The translations under genes were made by a program, and so were the position numbers. Positions 16,817 to 27,411 of a DNA stretch of 64,000 bases are shown piece by piece. Position 1 is the stretch's first letter. Each line of letters opens with the position of its first letter. This DNA comes from Mesorhizobium sp. YM1C-6-2 (GTDB lineage: Bacteria > Pseudomonadota > Alphaproteobacteria > Rhizobiales > Rhizobiaceae). Where the stretch lies: positions 372,001 to 436,000 of the forward strand of contig NZ_RCIZ01000004.1 in the NCBI RefSeq assembly GCF_003666685.1, written 5' to 3'. The notes beneath the pieces were generated by a model. It had not been told where the DNA came from and ran no database searches. It saw nothing but the letters and a program-made list of their open reading frames with translations.

Positions 16817-18769
16817 ATGCGCTTCGACAACGCCTTTCTCGACGAGATACGCGACCGCGTGCCGATTTCATCGGTCATCGGCCAGCGCGTCGCGTGGGAC
16901 CGGAAGAAGACCAACGCCTCGCGCGGCGACTACTGGGGCTGCTGCCCGTTCCATGGCGAAAAGACGCCGTCCTTCCATTGCGAGGACAAGAAGGGCCGCT
17001 ACCACTGTTTCGGCTGCCAGGTGTCGGGCGATCACTTCAAATTCCTAACAGAGATAGAGGGAATCAGCTTCCCTGAAGCCGTCGAGCGCATCGCCGGGCT
17101 CGCCGGCGTGCCGATGCCGGTGCGCGACGAGCGGGCGGAGGCGCGCGAGCGGGAGCGCACCAGCCTGATCGACGTGATGGAGCTGGCGACGAAATTCTTC
17201 CAGGAGCAGCTCCACTCGGCCGCCGGGGCGCGTGCCCGCGCCTATCTGCGCGACCGCGGCCTGACGCCGGCCACCCAGCAGTCGTTCCGGCTGGGCTATG
17301 CGCCAGAGAGCCGCAACGCGCTGAAGGAGTTTTTGGCCTCCAAGGGCGTCGGGAAGGCTGAGATCGAGGCCTGCGGGCTGGTGCGCCACGGCCACGACAT
17401 CCCGGTGTCCTACGATTATTTCCGCGACCGCATCATGTTCCCGATCCCGGATTCGCGCGGCCGCATCATCGCCTTCGGCGGCCGGGCGCTGTCGCCCGAC
17501 GCGCTGGCGAAATACATGAACTCGCCGGAAACCGAGCTCTTCCACAAGGGCAACGTGCTCTACAATTTCGCCCGCGCCCGCAAGGCGATCGCGCGCGGCG
17601 GCACCATCATCGCCGTTGAAGGCTATATGGACGTGATTGCGCTCGCGCAGGCGGGTTTCGAGAACGCGGTGGCGCCGCTCGGCACCGCCCTGACCGAGAA
17701 CCAGCTCGAGCTGCTTTGGCGCATGTCGCCCGAGCCGATGCTCTGCTTCGACGGCGACGGCGCCGGTCTGAAGGCCGCCTGGCGGGCCGCCGACCTCGCG
17801 CTGCCGGCGATCCAGCCCGGCCGCACCGCGCGCTTTGCGCTGCTGCCCGAGGGCAAGGACCCCGACGATCTGGTCCGGGGCGACGGCGCGGATGCCTTCC
17901 GGCAGGTGCTTGCCGACGCCAGGCCGCTCGCCGACCTCCTGTGGATGCGCGAGACCTCCGGCGGCGTCTTCGACACACCCGAACGCAAGGCCGAGCTCGA
18001 AAAGACGCTGCGCGAGCTGACCGCCCGCATCAAGGACGAAAGCGTCCGCTTCCACTACCAGCAGGAGATGCGCGAGCGCGTGCAGACCTTCTTCGGCCGC
18101 GCCAGGCAGAAGCCGCTGCGCGCCGGCGAGTGGGAACGGCGCGGGCCGAATGCCCAGGGGCCGCAGGGACAGGGCGGCCAGTTCGCGCGGCCGGGCGCCT
18201 CGGCGAGCCGCTTTGCCGTGTCCGAAAGCCTGGCGCGCTCGGCGCTGGTGAAGCGCGCCGGCGGCGTCATGACGCTGCGCGAGGCCGCGATCATTGCCGC
18301 GCTGGTCAACCATCCCTCGCTGATCGACGAGAATTTCGAGCATACCGAATTCCTCGAACTGTCGCATCCGGACCTGCGCCAGCTCCATGCGACGATCCTC
18401 GACGCGCTCGCCCATGATGCGGCAAACGAACGCAGCGAGGTGCTGGCGCATATCGAGGCGGCCGGCCAGATGGAGAGCTGGCAGCGGGTGCTTGGGCTGA
18501 TCCGCAAGGCGCGGCTGTGGCCGGTCCTCGAAGACGCGGCGGTCGACGACGCGCGCGAGGCGTTCGCGCAGGCGCTCCACTTGCACCGCAGCGCCGGCAC
18601 TCTACATAAGGAGCTGAAGGCGGCCGAAATGGCGCTGGCTAACGAACCGACCGACGAGAATTACCGCCATCTGGTCGAGATTCAGGCCCAGTTCCGCGAC
18701 GTGCAGGCCACCGAAGCACTGATCGAAGGGTTCGGCATCCAGTCCGGCAGGGCCGGGCGGAGTTTCTAG
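16817..18769 (+). CDS. dnaG: DNA primase
   Basis: A 650-residue bacterial primase, which makes the RNA primers at the replication fork and docks on DnaB (encoded at 53038-54528). The N-terminal CHC2 zinc site is Cys43, His46, Cys64 and Cys67 (CPFHGEK, HCFGC). The catalytic core includes the TOPRIM segment VEGYMDVIALAQAGF near residue 270 and LCFDGDGAGLKAA with its metal-binding acidic residues. The C-terminal helical part binds helicase. The start MRFDNAFLDEIRDRVPIS matches rhizobial primases; a longer frame from 16781 is unlikely. rpoD follows, the conserved order. Confidence 0.97.
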   Translation: MRFDNAFLDEIRDRVPISSVIGQRVAWDRKKTNASRGDYWGCCPFHGEKTPSFHCEDKKGRYHCFGCQVSGDHFKFLTEIEGISFPEAVERIAGLAGVPMPVRDERAEARERERTSLIDVMELATKFFQEQLHSAAGARARAYLRDRGLTPATQQSFRLGYAPESRNALKEFLASKGVGKAEIEACGLVRHGHDIPVSYDYFRDRIMFPIPDSRGRIIAFGGRALSPDALAKYMNSPETELFHKGNVLYNFARARKAIARGGTIIAVEGYMDVIALAQAGFENAVAPLGTALTENQLELLWRMSPEPMLCFDGDGAGLKAAWRAADLALPAIQPGRTARFALLPEGKDPDDLVRGDGADAFRQVLADARPLADLLWMRETSGGVFDTPERKAELEKTLRELTARIKDESVRFHYQQEMRERVQTFFGRARQKPLRAGEWERRGPNAQGPQGQGGQFARPGASASRFAVSESLARSALVKRAGGVMTLREAAIIAALVNHPSLIDENFEHTEFLELSHPDLRQLHATILDALAHDAANERSEVLAHIEAAGQMESWQRVLGLIRKARLWPVLEDAAVDDAREAFAQALHLHRSAGTLHKELKAAEMALANEPTDENYRHLVEIQAQFRDVQATEALIEGFGIQSGRAGRSF

Positions 18770-18774
18770 CATTT

Positions 18775-18797
18775 GATTCGCTTTTTTAACGCGAATC
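18775..18797 (+). repeat. Inverted repeat in the dnaG-rpoD spacer
   Basis: GATTCGC (18775-18781) and GCGAATC (18791-18797) form a perfect 7-bp stem just after the dnaG stop. There is no T-tract after it, so a classic terminator is doubtful; it could be an mRNA-processing or attenuation hairpin. Confidence 0.45.
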
Positions 18798-19001
18798 ATG
18801 CGACAGGCGCTTGACCTTTGGCGAGAATGCCTGAATCAGGTCGATTCGAAACGTTAACCTGCGAAAGGCCGCGCCCATAATTGTGCGGGAATGGTACGCT
18901 GGCTGGGTGGACGGGAGTGGGTGTCCGCCCCATTTGACACTGTTAATCGGTATCTAGGACGCGATTGGCTCGAGAGCGCAGGTTTTGCGAGTGCGTCAGG
19001 T

Positions 19002-19007
19002 TATAGT
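19002..19007 (+). promoter_or_regulatory. Candidate -10 element of the rpoD promoter
   Basis: TATAGT lies 50 bases before the rpoD ATG in otherwise GC-rich DNA. No convincing -35 stands at 16-18 bases upstream, so this is only a candidate. Confidence 0.3.
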
Positions 19008-19057
19008 CGGTTCAGGCCTGCCGGGGCCGCTACGGACCGTTTGGAGAAGCTGAAAGA

Positions 19058-21097
<2,040 letters not shown>

Positions 21098-21101
21098 TTG
21101 T

Positions 21102-21130
21102 GAAGGGCGCCACTGGCGCCCTTCTTTTTT
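21102..21130 (+). terminator. Rho-independent terminator after rpoD
   Basis: A perfect 10-bp stem, GAAGGGCGCC (21102-21111) with GGCGCCCTTC (21115-21124), has a 3-base loop and is followed by six T residues, directly after the rpoD stop codon. Confidence 0.95.
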
Positions 21131-21222
21131 GGCTGAACAAACGGACTAAGCCGTCGGGCAGTCTCGGTTGGCGTGTTGGCGGCTGTTTTGGACGTCGTCT
21201 GGGTTTGTGATAGTCTCAAGCC

Positions 21223-21876
21223 ATGAACGAGCATCGGCTATACCGCGAGAACGCGCCGCTCGGCGTCAGGCGTGATCTGCTGCCTTCCGAGTTGCCTTGG
21301 CCCGAAACGACACAGGCCGCCGAGGGCATGAAACGGCGGCCTTGGCGGCGGGCAGAAATCGAGGCGATGGTCCAGGCAGGTATCATCGATGAGGACGAGC
21401 GCTTCGAACTGATCGGCGGGGAGGTGGTGCCCATGTCGCCTAAGGGCGCACGTCATGAGCTCGTGAAGGCCGAGCTCAACAGGCATCTCCAGGAGACCGC
21501 GCAGCGTGGTCTCTGGGTCGTTCCGGAAACCACGCTGTGGTTGGACGATACCACTTTTGTGGAGCCAGACTTCTGTATTTGGCCGCGTGCAGTCGCACCA
21601 GGCGACCAGCGTAGCCATGACGTGCTGCTCGCGATCGAGATCGCAGATACCAGTCTGTCCTACGATCTCGGCCGCAAGATCGGCACCTATGCCGCCAATG
21701 GCATTCCGGAGGTCTGGGTAATCAATGCGATTACGCTGGTGACGCGCGTGCACAAGCAACTCGGCGCGGAGGGTTATCGCAGTGTGGCCGAGTTCGGGCC
21801 GGACGAGACGATTGCCTCGGCGCGTGTGCCTTCCGTCTCGATGTGCCTGTCTTCATTGAGCTTGCGGCCCGTCTGA
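21223..21876 (+). CDS. Uma2-family (DUF820) putative restriction-endonuclease-like protein
   Basis: A 217-residue protein of the Uma2/DUF820 group, which has a PD-(D/E)XK nuclease fold. Motifs: [20 protein letters not shown] near the start, [10 protein letters not shown] with the conserved Asp, [20 protein letters not shown] with the Glu and Lys, and [13 protein letters not shown]. These proteins are very common in cyanobacteria and sporadic elsewhere; their biological role is not established, and no methyltransferase or partner gene is adjacent. Sporadic occurrence suggests acquisition by transfer. Confidence 0.85.
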   Translation: MNEHRLYRENAPLGVRRDLLPSELPWPETTQAAEGMKRRPWRRAEIEAMVQAGIIDEDERFELIGGEVVPMSPKGARHELVKAELNRHLQETAQRGLWVVPETTLWLDDTTFVEPDFCIWPRAVAPGDQRSHDVLLAIEIADTSLSYDLGRKIGTYAANGIPEVWVINAITLVTRVHKQLGAEGYRSVAEFGPDETIASARVPSVSMCLSSLSLRPV

Positions 21877-22066
21877 TCGTCCTCGGCTTGCCGGTCATCC
21901 GAAACAGTAATACTCACCAACCCTTCACCGGGTGCACCCCACCTGTCCTTGCGGGGAGGCCTGAGCGGGAGGATAATCCCTTCCGTCGGATGCATTGAGG
22001 GCGATTGACCCGGATGCCCGCCCAGGCCGTTGTGCCGTGCTCCGTGGCGCCGGAGGGAGGTGTGAC

Positions 22067-22360
22067 GTGACGACATACATCATGCTGATCAACTGGACCG
22101 AACAGGGCATACGCGACGTCAAATCCTCGCCAAAACGTCTCGACGCTGCCAGGAAGCTGCTCGGCGAGATGGGAGGCACCATGAAGGCGTTCTACCTCAC
22201 CATGGGCGAATTCGACATGGTGGTGGTCGCCGAGGCGCCCGACGACGCGGTGGCGGCGCGCTTCGCGATGATGCTCGGCCAGGCGGGCAATGTCAGGACG
22301 CGCACGCTGAAGGCGTTTCCCGAACTTGCCTACCGCGAGATCATCGCATCGCTGGGATAA
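22067..22360 (+). CDS. GYD-domain protein
   Basis: A 97-residue protein matching the small GYD family: TTYIMLINWTEQGIRDVKSS at the start, GGTMKAFYLTMGEFDMVVVA in the middle, and the end AFPELAYREIIASLG. The name comes from the Gly-Tyr/Phe-Asp motif, here GEFD. It has a ferredoxin-like fold; function unknown, possibly in a dimeric barrel that binds a small ligand. GTG at 22067 has an excellent GGAGGGAGG ribosome site, which decides the start. Confidence 0.85.
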   Translation: MTTYIMLINWTEQGIRDVKSSPKRLDAARKLLGEMGGTMKAFYLTMGEFDMVVVAEAPDDAVAARFAMMLGQAGNVRTRTLKAFPELAYREIIASLG

Positions 22361-22362
22361 AA

Positions 22363-22449
22363 CATGACCCCGAAGCGGGAACGGAAAAGATCGTGCTCGA
22401 ACAAAGAGATGGAGCGGGATGACGATTCAATGTCTCATCCCGCTCCAGC
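22363..22449. repeat. Rhizobial intergenic palindromic repeat
   Basis: Begins CATGACCCCGAAGCGGGAAC and ends with a perfect 13-bp hairpin, TGGAGCGGGATGA (22410-22422) with TCATCCCGCTCCA (22435-22447). Text of this type recurs between genes in Mesorhizobium-like genomes (recalled, not searched). It fills the entire gap between the GYD gene and the DCC gene and ends ten bases before the latter's ATG. Confidence 0.7.
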
Positions 22450-22458
22450 GTCCGGACG

Positions 22459-22833
22459 ATGCCGGACCTGACCGTCTGGTACAACACGCGCTGCCCGGTT
22501 TGCGATGCCGGCATCAGCCGTCAGAAGAAGCGGCTGGTCGAGGCGGTGAAGGCCGGCCGGATCGCGTTCCGCGACATCAATATCGAGCCGGACGCGCTCG
22601 CCCGCTTCGGCGCATCGCTGGAGGATATCAGGCGCCGGCTCCATGCCACCGACGCTCAAGGGAGGTTGCTGGTCGGCGCCGATGTCGCGATCGCCGTCTG
22701 GCGGGCGACCCCGGGCGAGGGTTGGCTTGCGGCACTCTTCGGCAACCCGTTCGCGCTGCCGGTGACGCGCTTCGTCTACGACCGCTTTGCCGATCTGCTC
22801 TATGCCTGGAACCGGCGAAAAGGCCGCTGGTGA
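22459..22833 (+). CDS. DCC-family thiol-disulfide oxidoreductase (DUF393)
   Basis: A 124-residue protein with the DCC signature near the start: VWYNTRCPVCDAGISRQKK, with the redox pair Cys12 and Cys15 (CPVC). The rest (FRDINIEPDALARFG, LLVGADVAIAVWRATPGEGW, YDRFADLLYAWNRRKGRW) matches the DUF393 thioredoxin-like family. It may act on disulfides, but no substrate is known. The ATG lacks an evident ribosome site because a repeat element occupies the space directly upstream, so expression may be low or rely on leaderless or coupled initiation. Confidence 0.87.
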   Translation: MPDLTVWYNTRCPVCDAGISRQKKRLVEAVKAGRIAFRDINIEPDALARFGASLEDIRRRLHATDAQGRLLVGADVAIAVWRATPGEGWLAALFGNPFALPVTRFVYDRFADLLYAWNRRKGRW

Positions 22834-22854
22834 CTTGCGGTCGCGCATCGATGC

Positions 22855-23499
22855 TCAGATGTCGAGCGACTTGTTGGGGATGAGAAGATTGTCTTTGTTG
22901 ACGAGAACGATCTGGCTTTCCGATCCGTGGACCTTGACGAGCAGCAGGCGGAGGTCCCACTGCCCGCCGCTGCGGATGGCGTAGGAAGTGACGCTGCCGG
23001 ATTCTTTGCTGCCGGTGACCGGGATGACGAGGTTGGCCGATCCCGTGCCCCCTGCCTCTATGTTGACTTTTCCAAAAGTCCAGAAGCCCGTCTCGATGGG
23101 GTCACCGAGCGCGGCGCGGACGCGGTCATCGGCACGGATCATCTGCAGGCTGATCTGGTAAGCCTCGCTGCGTTTCAGCAGGTAGGGAACGCTGGCAAAC
23201 GTCCCCACAGAGCCGATGATGACGACAACCCAGATGATTATCCCGTATATGGCCCATTTGTGCTGGGTCTTGCGGAAGTGGTCTGCGTCCTTCCAGTAGC
23301 GGTTGCGCCAGGCCCAGCGGCTGCCCCTCAGCCCAAGCACGATCATCATGATGATGTTCAACCCAGGGATGAGGGTGAGCAGCGCGATGAACGTGCTGTT
23401 GCCTATGCCCCAGATCCAGTTGAGAAGAAACGCTCCCCAGTTCCATCGATCGAGTTCGGCCGGAATTTCTGCCGGATTGTTCAACGTCTTGTTGCTCAT
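22855..23499 (-). CDS. Coa1-domain membrane protein
   Basis: A 214-residue protein. The N-terminal ~90 residues hold aromatic-rich membrane segments (WNWGAFLLNWIWGIGNSTF, then IPGLNIIMMIVLGLRGSRWAW), and a further helix is at IYGIIIWVVVIIGSVGTFASV. The periplasmic C-terminal ~100 residues, with LGDPIETGFWTFGKVNIEAGGTGSANLVIPVTGSK, match the Coa1 (cytochrome c oxidase assembly) domain, including the typical small-residue-rich strand before the conserved Gly-Ser-Lys. No oxidase gene is nearby, so a role in respiratory complex assembly is only suggested. ATG 23499 was chosen for MSNKTLNNPAEIPAEL. Confidence 0.78.
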   Translation of the reverse strand: MSNKTLNNPAEIPAELDRWNWGAFLLNWIWGIGNSTFIALLTLIPGLNIIMMIVLGLRGSRWAWRNRYWKDADHFRKTQHKWAIYGIIIWVVVIIGSVGTFASVPYLLKRSEAYQISLQMIRADDRVRAALGDPIETGFWTFGKVNIEAGGTGSANLVIPVTGSKESGSVTSYAIRSGGQWDLRLLLVKVHGSESQIVLVNKDNLLIPNKSLDI

Positions 23500-23766
23500 T
23501 GATTTTCCCCCTTCAGGCGAGTCTGCGGCAGGCCCGCCGTCAAGCGTGGAAAGAAGCCGAAAGGTACGGGCTTCGCAAGCATGTTTCTCCTTCCTCCGGG
23601 AGCGCAGCCTTGTCCTAAATACGACCGATTGCGATAAAAACGACATCAAGGGTTTATTTCGGTGGGCCGGCCACTTATGCTGGGCCGCATCCAACCAATA
23701 CGGAGTTTCGCCTTTCGCGCCGTGGCGCGCGAAATCCCTTCCCATTTCCGACAGAGGATCCCGCCC

Positions 23767-24633
23767 ATGGAGATTATGTCACCCTCGGCCGCCGCCGGGC
23801 CAAGCTACGACCACACCGGCAAGTTGAACCTGAACCACGTCTACAACAGACCGGACCCGAGGGACTATTTCTCCACCTTGTCGAAGCTCGGCTATTGCGT
23901 GCCTGAGGTCGCCAAGCCGTTCTTCAAGCGCCTGCTGGAGGCGAAACGGGAAGCGAATGGCGAGGCCGCGGCCAAGGTCGTCGACGTCGGCTGCTCCTAC
24001 GGCATCAACGCCGCGCTCATCAAGCACGACATGTCGCTCGACGATCTCTACCGGCTCTACGCACAAGAGGCTCCCGACGACCAGGCGGTCATGCTCGAAC
24101 GCGACCGCGCGCTCTTTGCCGATTGCGCCGACGACCAGCTCTCGATCGTCGGCCTCGACATCGCGCAGAACGCAGTCGCCTATGCCGTCGACGCCGGCAT
24201 ACTGGATGCGGGCGTCTCGGCCGACCTGGAGAACCGCGAGCCGTCCGCCGCCGACCTGCGCGTCGTCGAGAACGCCGACCTGATCATATCGACTGGGTGC
24301 GTCGGCTATGTCACCAGCTCGTCGCTGGAACCGCTGGTCGAGGCCGGGCGCGATCCCTGGATGGCGAATTTTGTGCTGCGCATGTTCGACTACGAGCCTG
24401 TCGAGGAGATGATGGCGAGGCACGGCTACGTCACCGAACGCCTCGACGGCGCGCTGTTTCCGCAGCGCCGTTTCGTCTCCGAGGCCGAGCATGCGCAGGT
24501 GCTCGACAATCTTCGGGAGCGCGGGCTGTCGCCGGTGGAGGCCGAGCAGGACGGCTGGTATCTCGCCGAACTGCATGTCTCGCGGCCTGCCGGCCAGGCC
24601 GGCACGCCGCTGGAGACCATGTTCGCGCGCTGA
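23767..24633 (+). CDS. Putative class I SAM-dependent methyltransferase
   Basis: A 288-residue protein with a Rossmann-type SAM motif, KVVDVGCSYGINAALIKHD, near residues 72-90, an acidic second strand (LSIVGLDIAQNAVAYAVDAG) and the ADLIISTGCVGYVTSSSLEP strand. It resembles a group annotated as class I methyltransferases in rhizobia and actinobacteria. The substrate is unknown. ATG 23767 has AGAGGATC upstream; the longer frame from 23662 is not supported. A 13-bp hairpin lies after the stop codon. Confidence 0.7.
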   Translation: MEIMSPSAAAGPSYDHTGKLNLNHVYNRPDPRDYFSTLSKLGYCVPEVAKPFFKRLLEAKREANGEAAAKVVDVGCSYGINAALIKHDMSLDDLYRLYAQEAPDDQAVMLERDRALFADCADDQLSIVGLDIAQNAVAYAVDAGILDAGVSADLENREPSAADLRVVENADLIISTGCVGYVTSSSLEPLVEAGRDPWMANFVLRMFDYEPVEEMMARHGYVTERLDGALFPQRRFVSEAEHAQVLDNLRERGLSPVEAEQDGWYLAELHVSRPAGQAGTPLETMFAR

Positions 24634-24662
24634 GGCGGCAGGGCGGCAGACGCATTCCGCAT

Positions 24663-24694
24663 GCTTCCGGCTCGCTTGACAGCGGGCCGGAAGC
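24663..24694 (+). terminator. Hairpin between methyltransferase and LysE genes
   Basis: GCTTCCGGCTCGC (24663-24675) pairs with GCGGGCCGGAAGC (24682-24694) over 13 positions with one G-T wobble and a 6-base loop, TTGACA. There is no T-tract. It may terminate the upstream gene weakly, and it supports placing the LysE start downstream at 24712. Confidence 0.45.
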
Positions 24695-24711
24695 AGTGGC
24701 TTGCTCGGCCG

Positions 24712-25323
24712 ATGAGCATCGAGTTCCTCCTCACCACGCTGATCATCGTCGCCTCGCCGGGAACCGGCGTCGTCTACACGCTGGCGGCGGGCCTTTCGCG
24801 CGGCGCGCGGGCGAGCCTGCTCGCGGCGTTTGCCTGCACGCTCGGAATCGTGCCGCACCTCATTGCGGCGCTCACCGGGCTTGCCGCGCTGCTGCACGCC
24901 AGCGCGCTCGCCTTCATGATCGTGAAATATCTCGGTGTCGCCTATCTGCTCTACATGGCCTGGCAGTCGCTGCGCGAAAACGGCGCGCTGAAGGTCGAGC
25001 CGGGCACCGACCAGCGCTCGGCGCTCAAGATCGTCGTCGACGGCGTCCTGGTGAACATCCTCAACCCGAAGCTCTCGATCTTCTTCGTCGCCTTCCTGCC
25101 GCAGTTCATCTCCCCCGGCGATCCGAGCCCGCTGTCCAGCATGCTTGAGCTGTCCGGTGTGTTCATGGCGATGACCTTCGTCATCTTCGCTGTCTACGGC
25201 GTGTTCGCCGCGGCGATGCGCGAGCGTGTGGTCAGCCGCCCTGCGGTGATGGCCTGGATGCGGCGCACCTTCGCGGCGGCCTTTGTCATGCTGGGCGCAA
25301 GGCTGGCGCTGACCGAGCGCTGA
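24712..25323 (+). CDS. LysE/RhtB-family amino-acid exporter
   Basis: A 203-residue inner-membrane exporter of the LysE family with six expected helices. Signatures: LTTLIIVASPGTGVVYTLAA near the start (the PGP-like motif is PGTG here), GARASLLAAFACTLGIVPHL, and IVKYLGVAYLLYMAWQSLR. The central NPKLSIFFVAFLPQFISPGD is also diagnostic. It probably exports an amino acid or homoserine lactone. An earlier in-frame ATG at 24661 lies in a hairpin and would add a non-hydrophobic tail, so 24712 is preferred. Confidence 0.88.
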   Translation: MSIEFLLTTLIIVASPGTGVVYTLAAGLSRGARASLLAAFACTLGIVPHLIAALTGLAALLHASALAFMIVKYLGVAYLLYMAWQSLRENGALKVEPGTDQRSALKIVVDGVLVNILNPKLSIFFVAFLPQFISPGDPSPLSSMLELSGVFMAMTFVIFAVYGVFAAAMRERVVSRPAVMAWMRRTFAAAFVMLGARLALTER

Positions 25324-25331
25324 TCCAAGGC

Positions 25332-25757
25332 ATGGCGCAGCAGCAGAAACTGGTCGTTTCGACCAGAGGGCAGGGGCTCTACGAATTCACCAACGAGGCG
25401 AACGCCTTCGTGAACGGCGCCGCTGTGGATATCGGGCTGCTCACCGTCTTCGTGCAGCACACGTCCTGCTCGCTGCTGATCCAGGAGAATGCCGACCCCG
25501 ACGTGAAGAGCGATCTCGATGCGTTTTTCCGTCGCCTGACGCCGCCGGCCGACGATCCTTCGATGCGCTATCTCGTCCACCGGATCGAAGGCAATGACGA
25601 CATGCCGGCGCATATCAAGGCGGCGCTGACGGCGACCTCGATTTCGATCCCGGTGACGGCCGGCCGGCTGGCGCTCGGTATCTGGCAGGGCATCTACCTC
25701 TTCGAGCACCGCGATGCGCCGCATCGCCGCGAGATCGTTCTTCACCTCAGCGATTGA
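25332..25757 (+). CDS. YjbQ-family protein (UPF0047)
   Basis: A 141-residue member of the YjbQ/UPF0047 family, starting eight bases after the LysE stop. Signatures: LLTVFVQHTSCSLLIQENAD, with the conserved His, Thr and Cys, and RLALGIWQGIYLFEHRDAPH near the end, carrying the conserved Trp-Gln and His. Some members have weak thiamine-phosphate-synthase activity when overexpressed, but the physiological role is unsettled. A metal-binding histidine cluster is likely. Coupled transcription with the LysE gene is suggested by spacing. Confidence 0.92.
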   Translation: MAQQQKLVVSTRGQGLYEFTNEANAFVNGAAVDIGLLTVFVQHTSCSLLIQENADPDVKSDLDAFFRRLTPPADDPSMRYLVHRIEGNDDMPAHIKAALTATSISIPVTAGRLALGIWQGIYLFEHRDAPHRREIVLHLSD

Positions 25758-25847
25758 CCCGGCTTCCAATGCAGTCTCGCGGCCTGCATCTCGACGCGGA
25801 AGCGGCAACGCTCTAATTTGAACAGACAACAGAAGGCGGGTTGCTCG

Positions 25848-26144
25848 ATGTCATTTTTCAAACGGCTTTTCGGTGGCGGCGGTTCGGATGAGGGAGCCGC
25901 CCAAGGCGCGCCTGCCAAACAGATCGAGCACAAGGGCTTCACGATCGCCGCCACGCCCTACAAGAATGACGGCCAGTACCAGACCTGCGGCGTGGTCTCG
26001 AAGGAGATCGGCGGGGTGATGAAGGAGCACCGTTTCGTCCGCGCTGACCGCTTCGCCGCGCTCGACGACGCCGTCGACGTGTCGATCCGCAAGGGCCAGC
26101 AGATCGTCGACGAGCAGGGCGAGCGCATTTTCAACCAGTCCTGA
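25848..26144 (+). CDS. HlyU-family small protein
   Basis: A 98-residue protein of the HlyU (PF10115-type) family: MSFFKRLFGGGG at the start, KQIEHKGFTIAATPYKNDGQ, then VRADRFAALDDAVDVSIRKG and QQIVDEQGERIF. The name comes from a Vibrio activator, but the rhizobial proteins of this short type are not proven regulators and lack a helix-turn-helix. The N-terminal MSFFKRLF could be an amphipathic membrane-binding segment. ATG 25848 is the family start; no upstream partner. Confidence 0.85.
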   Translation: MSFFKRLFGGGGSDEGAAQGAPAKQIEHKGFTIAATPYKNDGQYQTCGVVSKEIGGVMKEHRFVRADRFAALDDAVDVSIRKGQQIVDEQGERIFNQS

Positions 26145-26216
26145 CACGCTTTGCCGGTGTCGGGCCTGGTCCGGCATGTGGATATCGAGGGGCCTTGTAA
26201 CAGGGCCCGGCGCCAC

Positions 26217-26624
26217 TCAGGGCTCGCCGGCCGTGTCGATCACCCAGGTCACGCCGAAACGGTCGGTGAGAAGCCCAAAACCCTTGGACCAGGGCTGGGG
26301 ACCGAAGGGGATGGCGGCAGTCCCGCCGTCGACGAGATCGCCGAAGATGCGGCGCGCGTCCTCGATCGTGTCGGCTGTGACGGTGACGCTCATGCCGGTG
26401 CGGCCGGAGAATTCCTGCATGTCCTGTCCCATCAGCGCCTGGTCGCCGATGTCGATCCAGGCGTGAAGGATGCGGTCCTTGTGATCTTCGGGGACGGAGC
26501 CCGCCATTTCGGGCATGTCGCGATGGCTGACCATGGCGCGCACTTCGCCGCCGAGAATGCGGGCATAGGCGGTGAAGGCCTCGCGGCAGTCGCCGCCGAA
26601 ATCGATATTGGCCAGGACTTTCAT
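26217..26624 (-). CDS. PhnB-like VOC-superfamily protein
   Basis: A 135-residue protein of the PhnB/3-demethylubiquinone-like branch of the glyoxalase (VOC) superfamily. Features: MKVLANIDFGGDCREAFTAY at the start (AFxxY motif), ILHAWIDIGDQALMGQD in the centre, and FGLLTDRFGVTWVIDT at the end. Such proteins act as small-molecule-binding or metal-dependent enzymes; no exact reaction can be read. GGAGGAGCACAACG precedes the ATG. It is divergent from an HxlR-type regulator with a shared 69-base region, so it is probably that regulator's target. Confidence 0.86.
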   Translation of the reverse strand: MKVLANIDFGGDCREAFTAYARILGGEVRAMVSHRDMPEMAGSVPEDHKDRILHAWIDIGDQALMGQDMQEFSGRTGMSVTVTADTIEDARRIFGDLVDGGTAAIPFGPQPWSKGFGLLTDRFGVTWVIDTAGEP

Positions 26625-26677
26625 CGTTGTGCTCCTCCGTGGTTTGCCCCCAAGTCTTGAGGAGCGTGGCATGATGA

Positions 26678-26692
26678 GTTATAAATTGCAAC
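26678..26692 (+). promoter_or_regulatory. Candidate HxlR operator
   Basis: GTTATAAATTGCAAC ends one base before the regulator's ATG and forms an imperfect dyad, GTTAT/GCAAC-like, resembling HxlR-type sites of the GTTGCAA class. It lies in the region shared with the divergent PhnB-like gene. Confidence 0.4.
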
Positions 26693-26693
26693 C

Positions 26694-27368
26694 ATGAAGT
26701 TAGATAAAGTAACTAGCAGAAAGCGCAGCTATGAGGACGCCTGCGGGACGGCCCATGCGCTGGACCTGATCGGCGAGCGCTGGGCGCTCCTCGTCATGCG
26801 CGAGCTGATGCTGGGACCGCGGCGCTTTTCCGACCTGCGCGAGAGCCTGCCGGGGGTAAGCGCCAATGTGCTCACCCAGCGGCTCGAAGGGCTGGAGGAG
26901 GCGGGCGTCCTGCAACGGCGCAAGCTGCCGCCGCCGGCGCCGGCGCAGGTCTACGAGCTCACGCAATGGGGCCTGGACGCCGAGCCGGTGATCCTGGCGC
27001 TGGGCCGCTGGGGCGCGCGCTCGCCGCTGCAGGATCCGGCCTTGCCCTTGAGCGCGGTCGGCATGGCGCTGTCGTTCCGGGCGATGTTCCTGCCGGAGCG
27101 CGCGATCGGCGCACATCTGACGCTCGGCCTCAGGACGCCGCGCGACCGTTTCAGGCTGGCCGTGTCGAACGGCAGGATCGAGATCGAGCGCAGCGAGAGC
27201 GGGGCGGTGGACGCGGAGCTTACAGGGGAACCGGGCGAGATCGCCGGCTACGTCTACGGACTTTCGGCCGGCGATCCCGAAGGCGAGGGAGTGCTGACGA
27301 TCTCCGGCGATCGCGAGGCGGTGAACAGCTTCCGCGGCATGGTGGCGCTGCCGCCGATGGCCTGCTAG
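26694..27368 (+). CDS. HxlR-type regulator with C-terminal sterol-carrier-like domain
   Basis: A 224-residue protein. The first ~110 residues are an HxlR winged helix: CGTAHALDLIGERWALLVMR, GPRRFSDLRESLPGVSANVL and TQRLEGLEEAGVLQRR. The C-terminal ~90 residues (LTLGLRTPRDRFRLAVSNGR, then AELTGEPGEIAGYVYG) resemble an SCP2-like lipid-binding domain, a fusion seen in some actinobacterial and rhizobial regulators. The C-terminal domain may bind the inducing ligand. Divergent from the PhnB-like gene. Confidence 0.85.
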   Translation: MKLDKVTSRKRSYEDACGTAHALDLIGERWALLVMRELMLGPRRFSDLRESLPGVSANVLTQRLEGLEEAGVLQRRKLPPPAPAQVYELTQWGLDAEPVILALGRWGARSPLQDPALPLSAVGMALSFRAMFLPERAIGAHLTLGLRTPRDRFRLAVSNGRIEIERSESGAVDAELTGEPGEIAGYVYGLSAGDPEGEGVLTISGDREAVNSFRGMVALPPMAC

Positions 27369-27378
27369 CGGACGAGTA

Positions 27379-27405
27379 AAGGCAGGCGCGGTCGGCGCCT
27401 GCCTT
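27379..27405. terminator. Bidirectional hairpin between convergent genes
   Basis: A perfect 11-bp stem, AAGGCAGGCGC (27379-27389) with GCGCCTGCCTT (27395-27405), and a 5-base loop lie between the HxlR-type gene and azoR. T-tracts are short on both strands. Confidence 0.7.
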
Positions 27406-27411
27406 GTGTCG

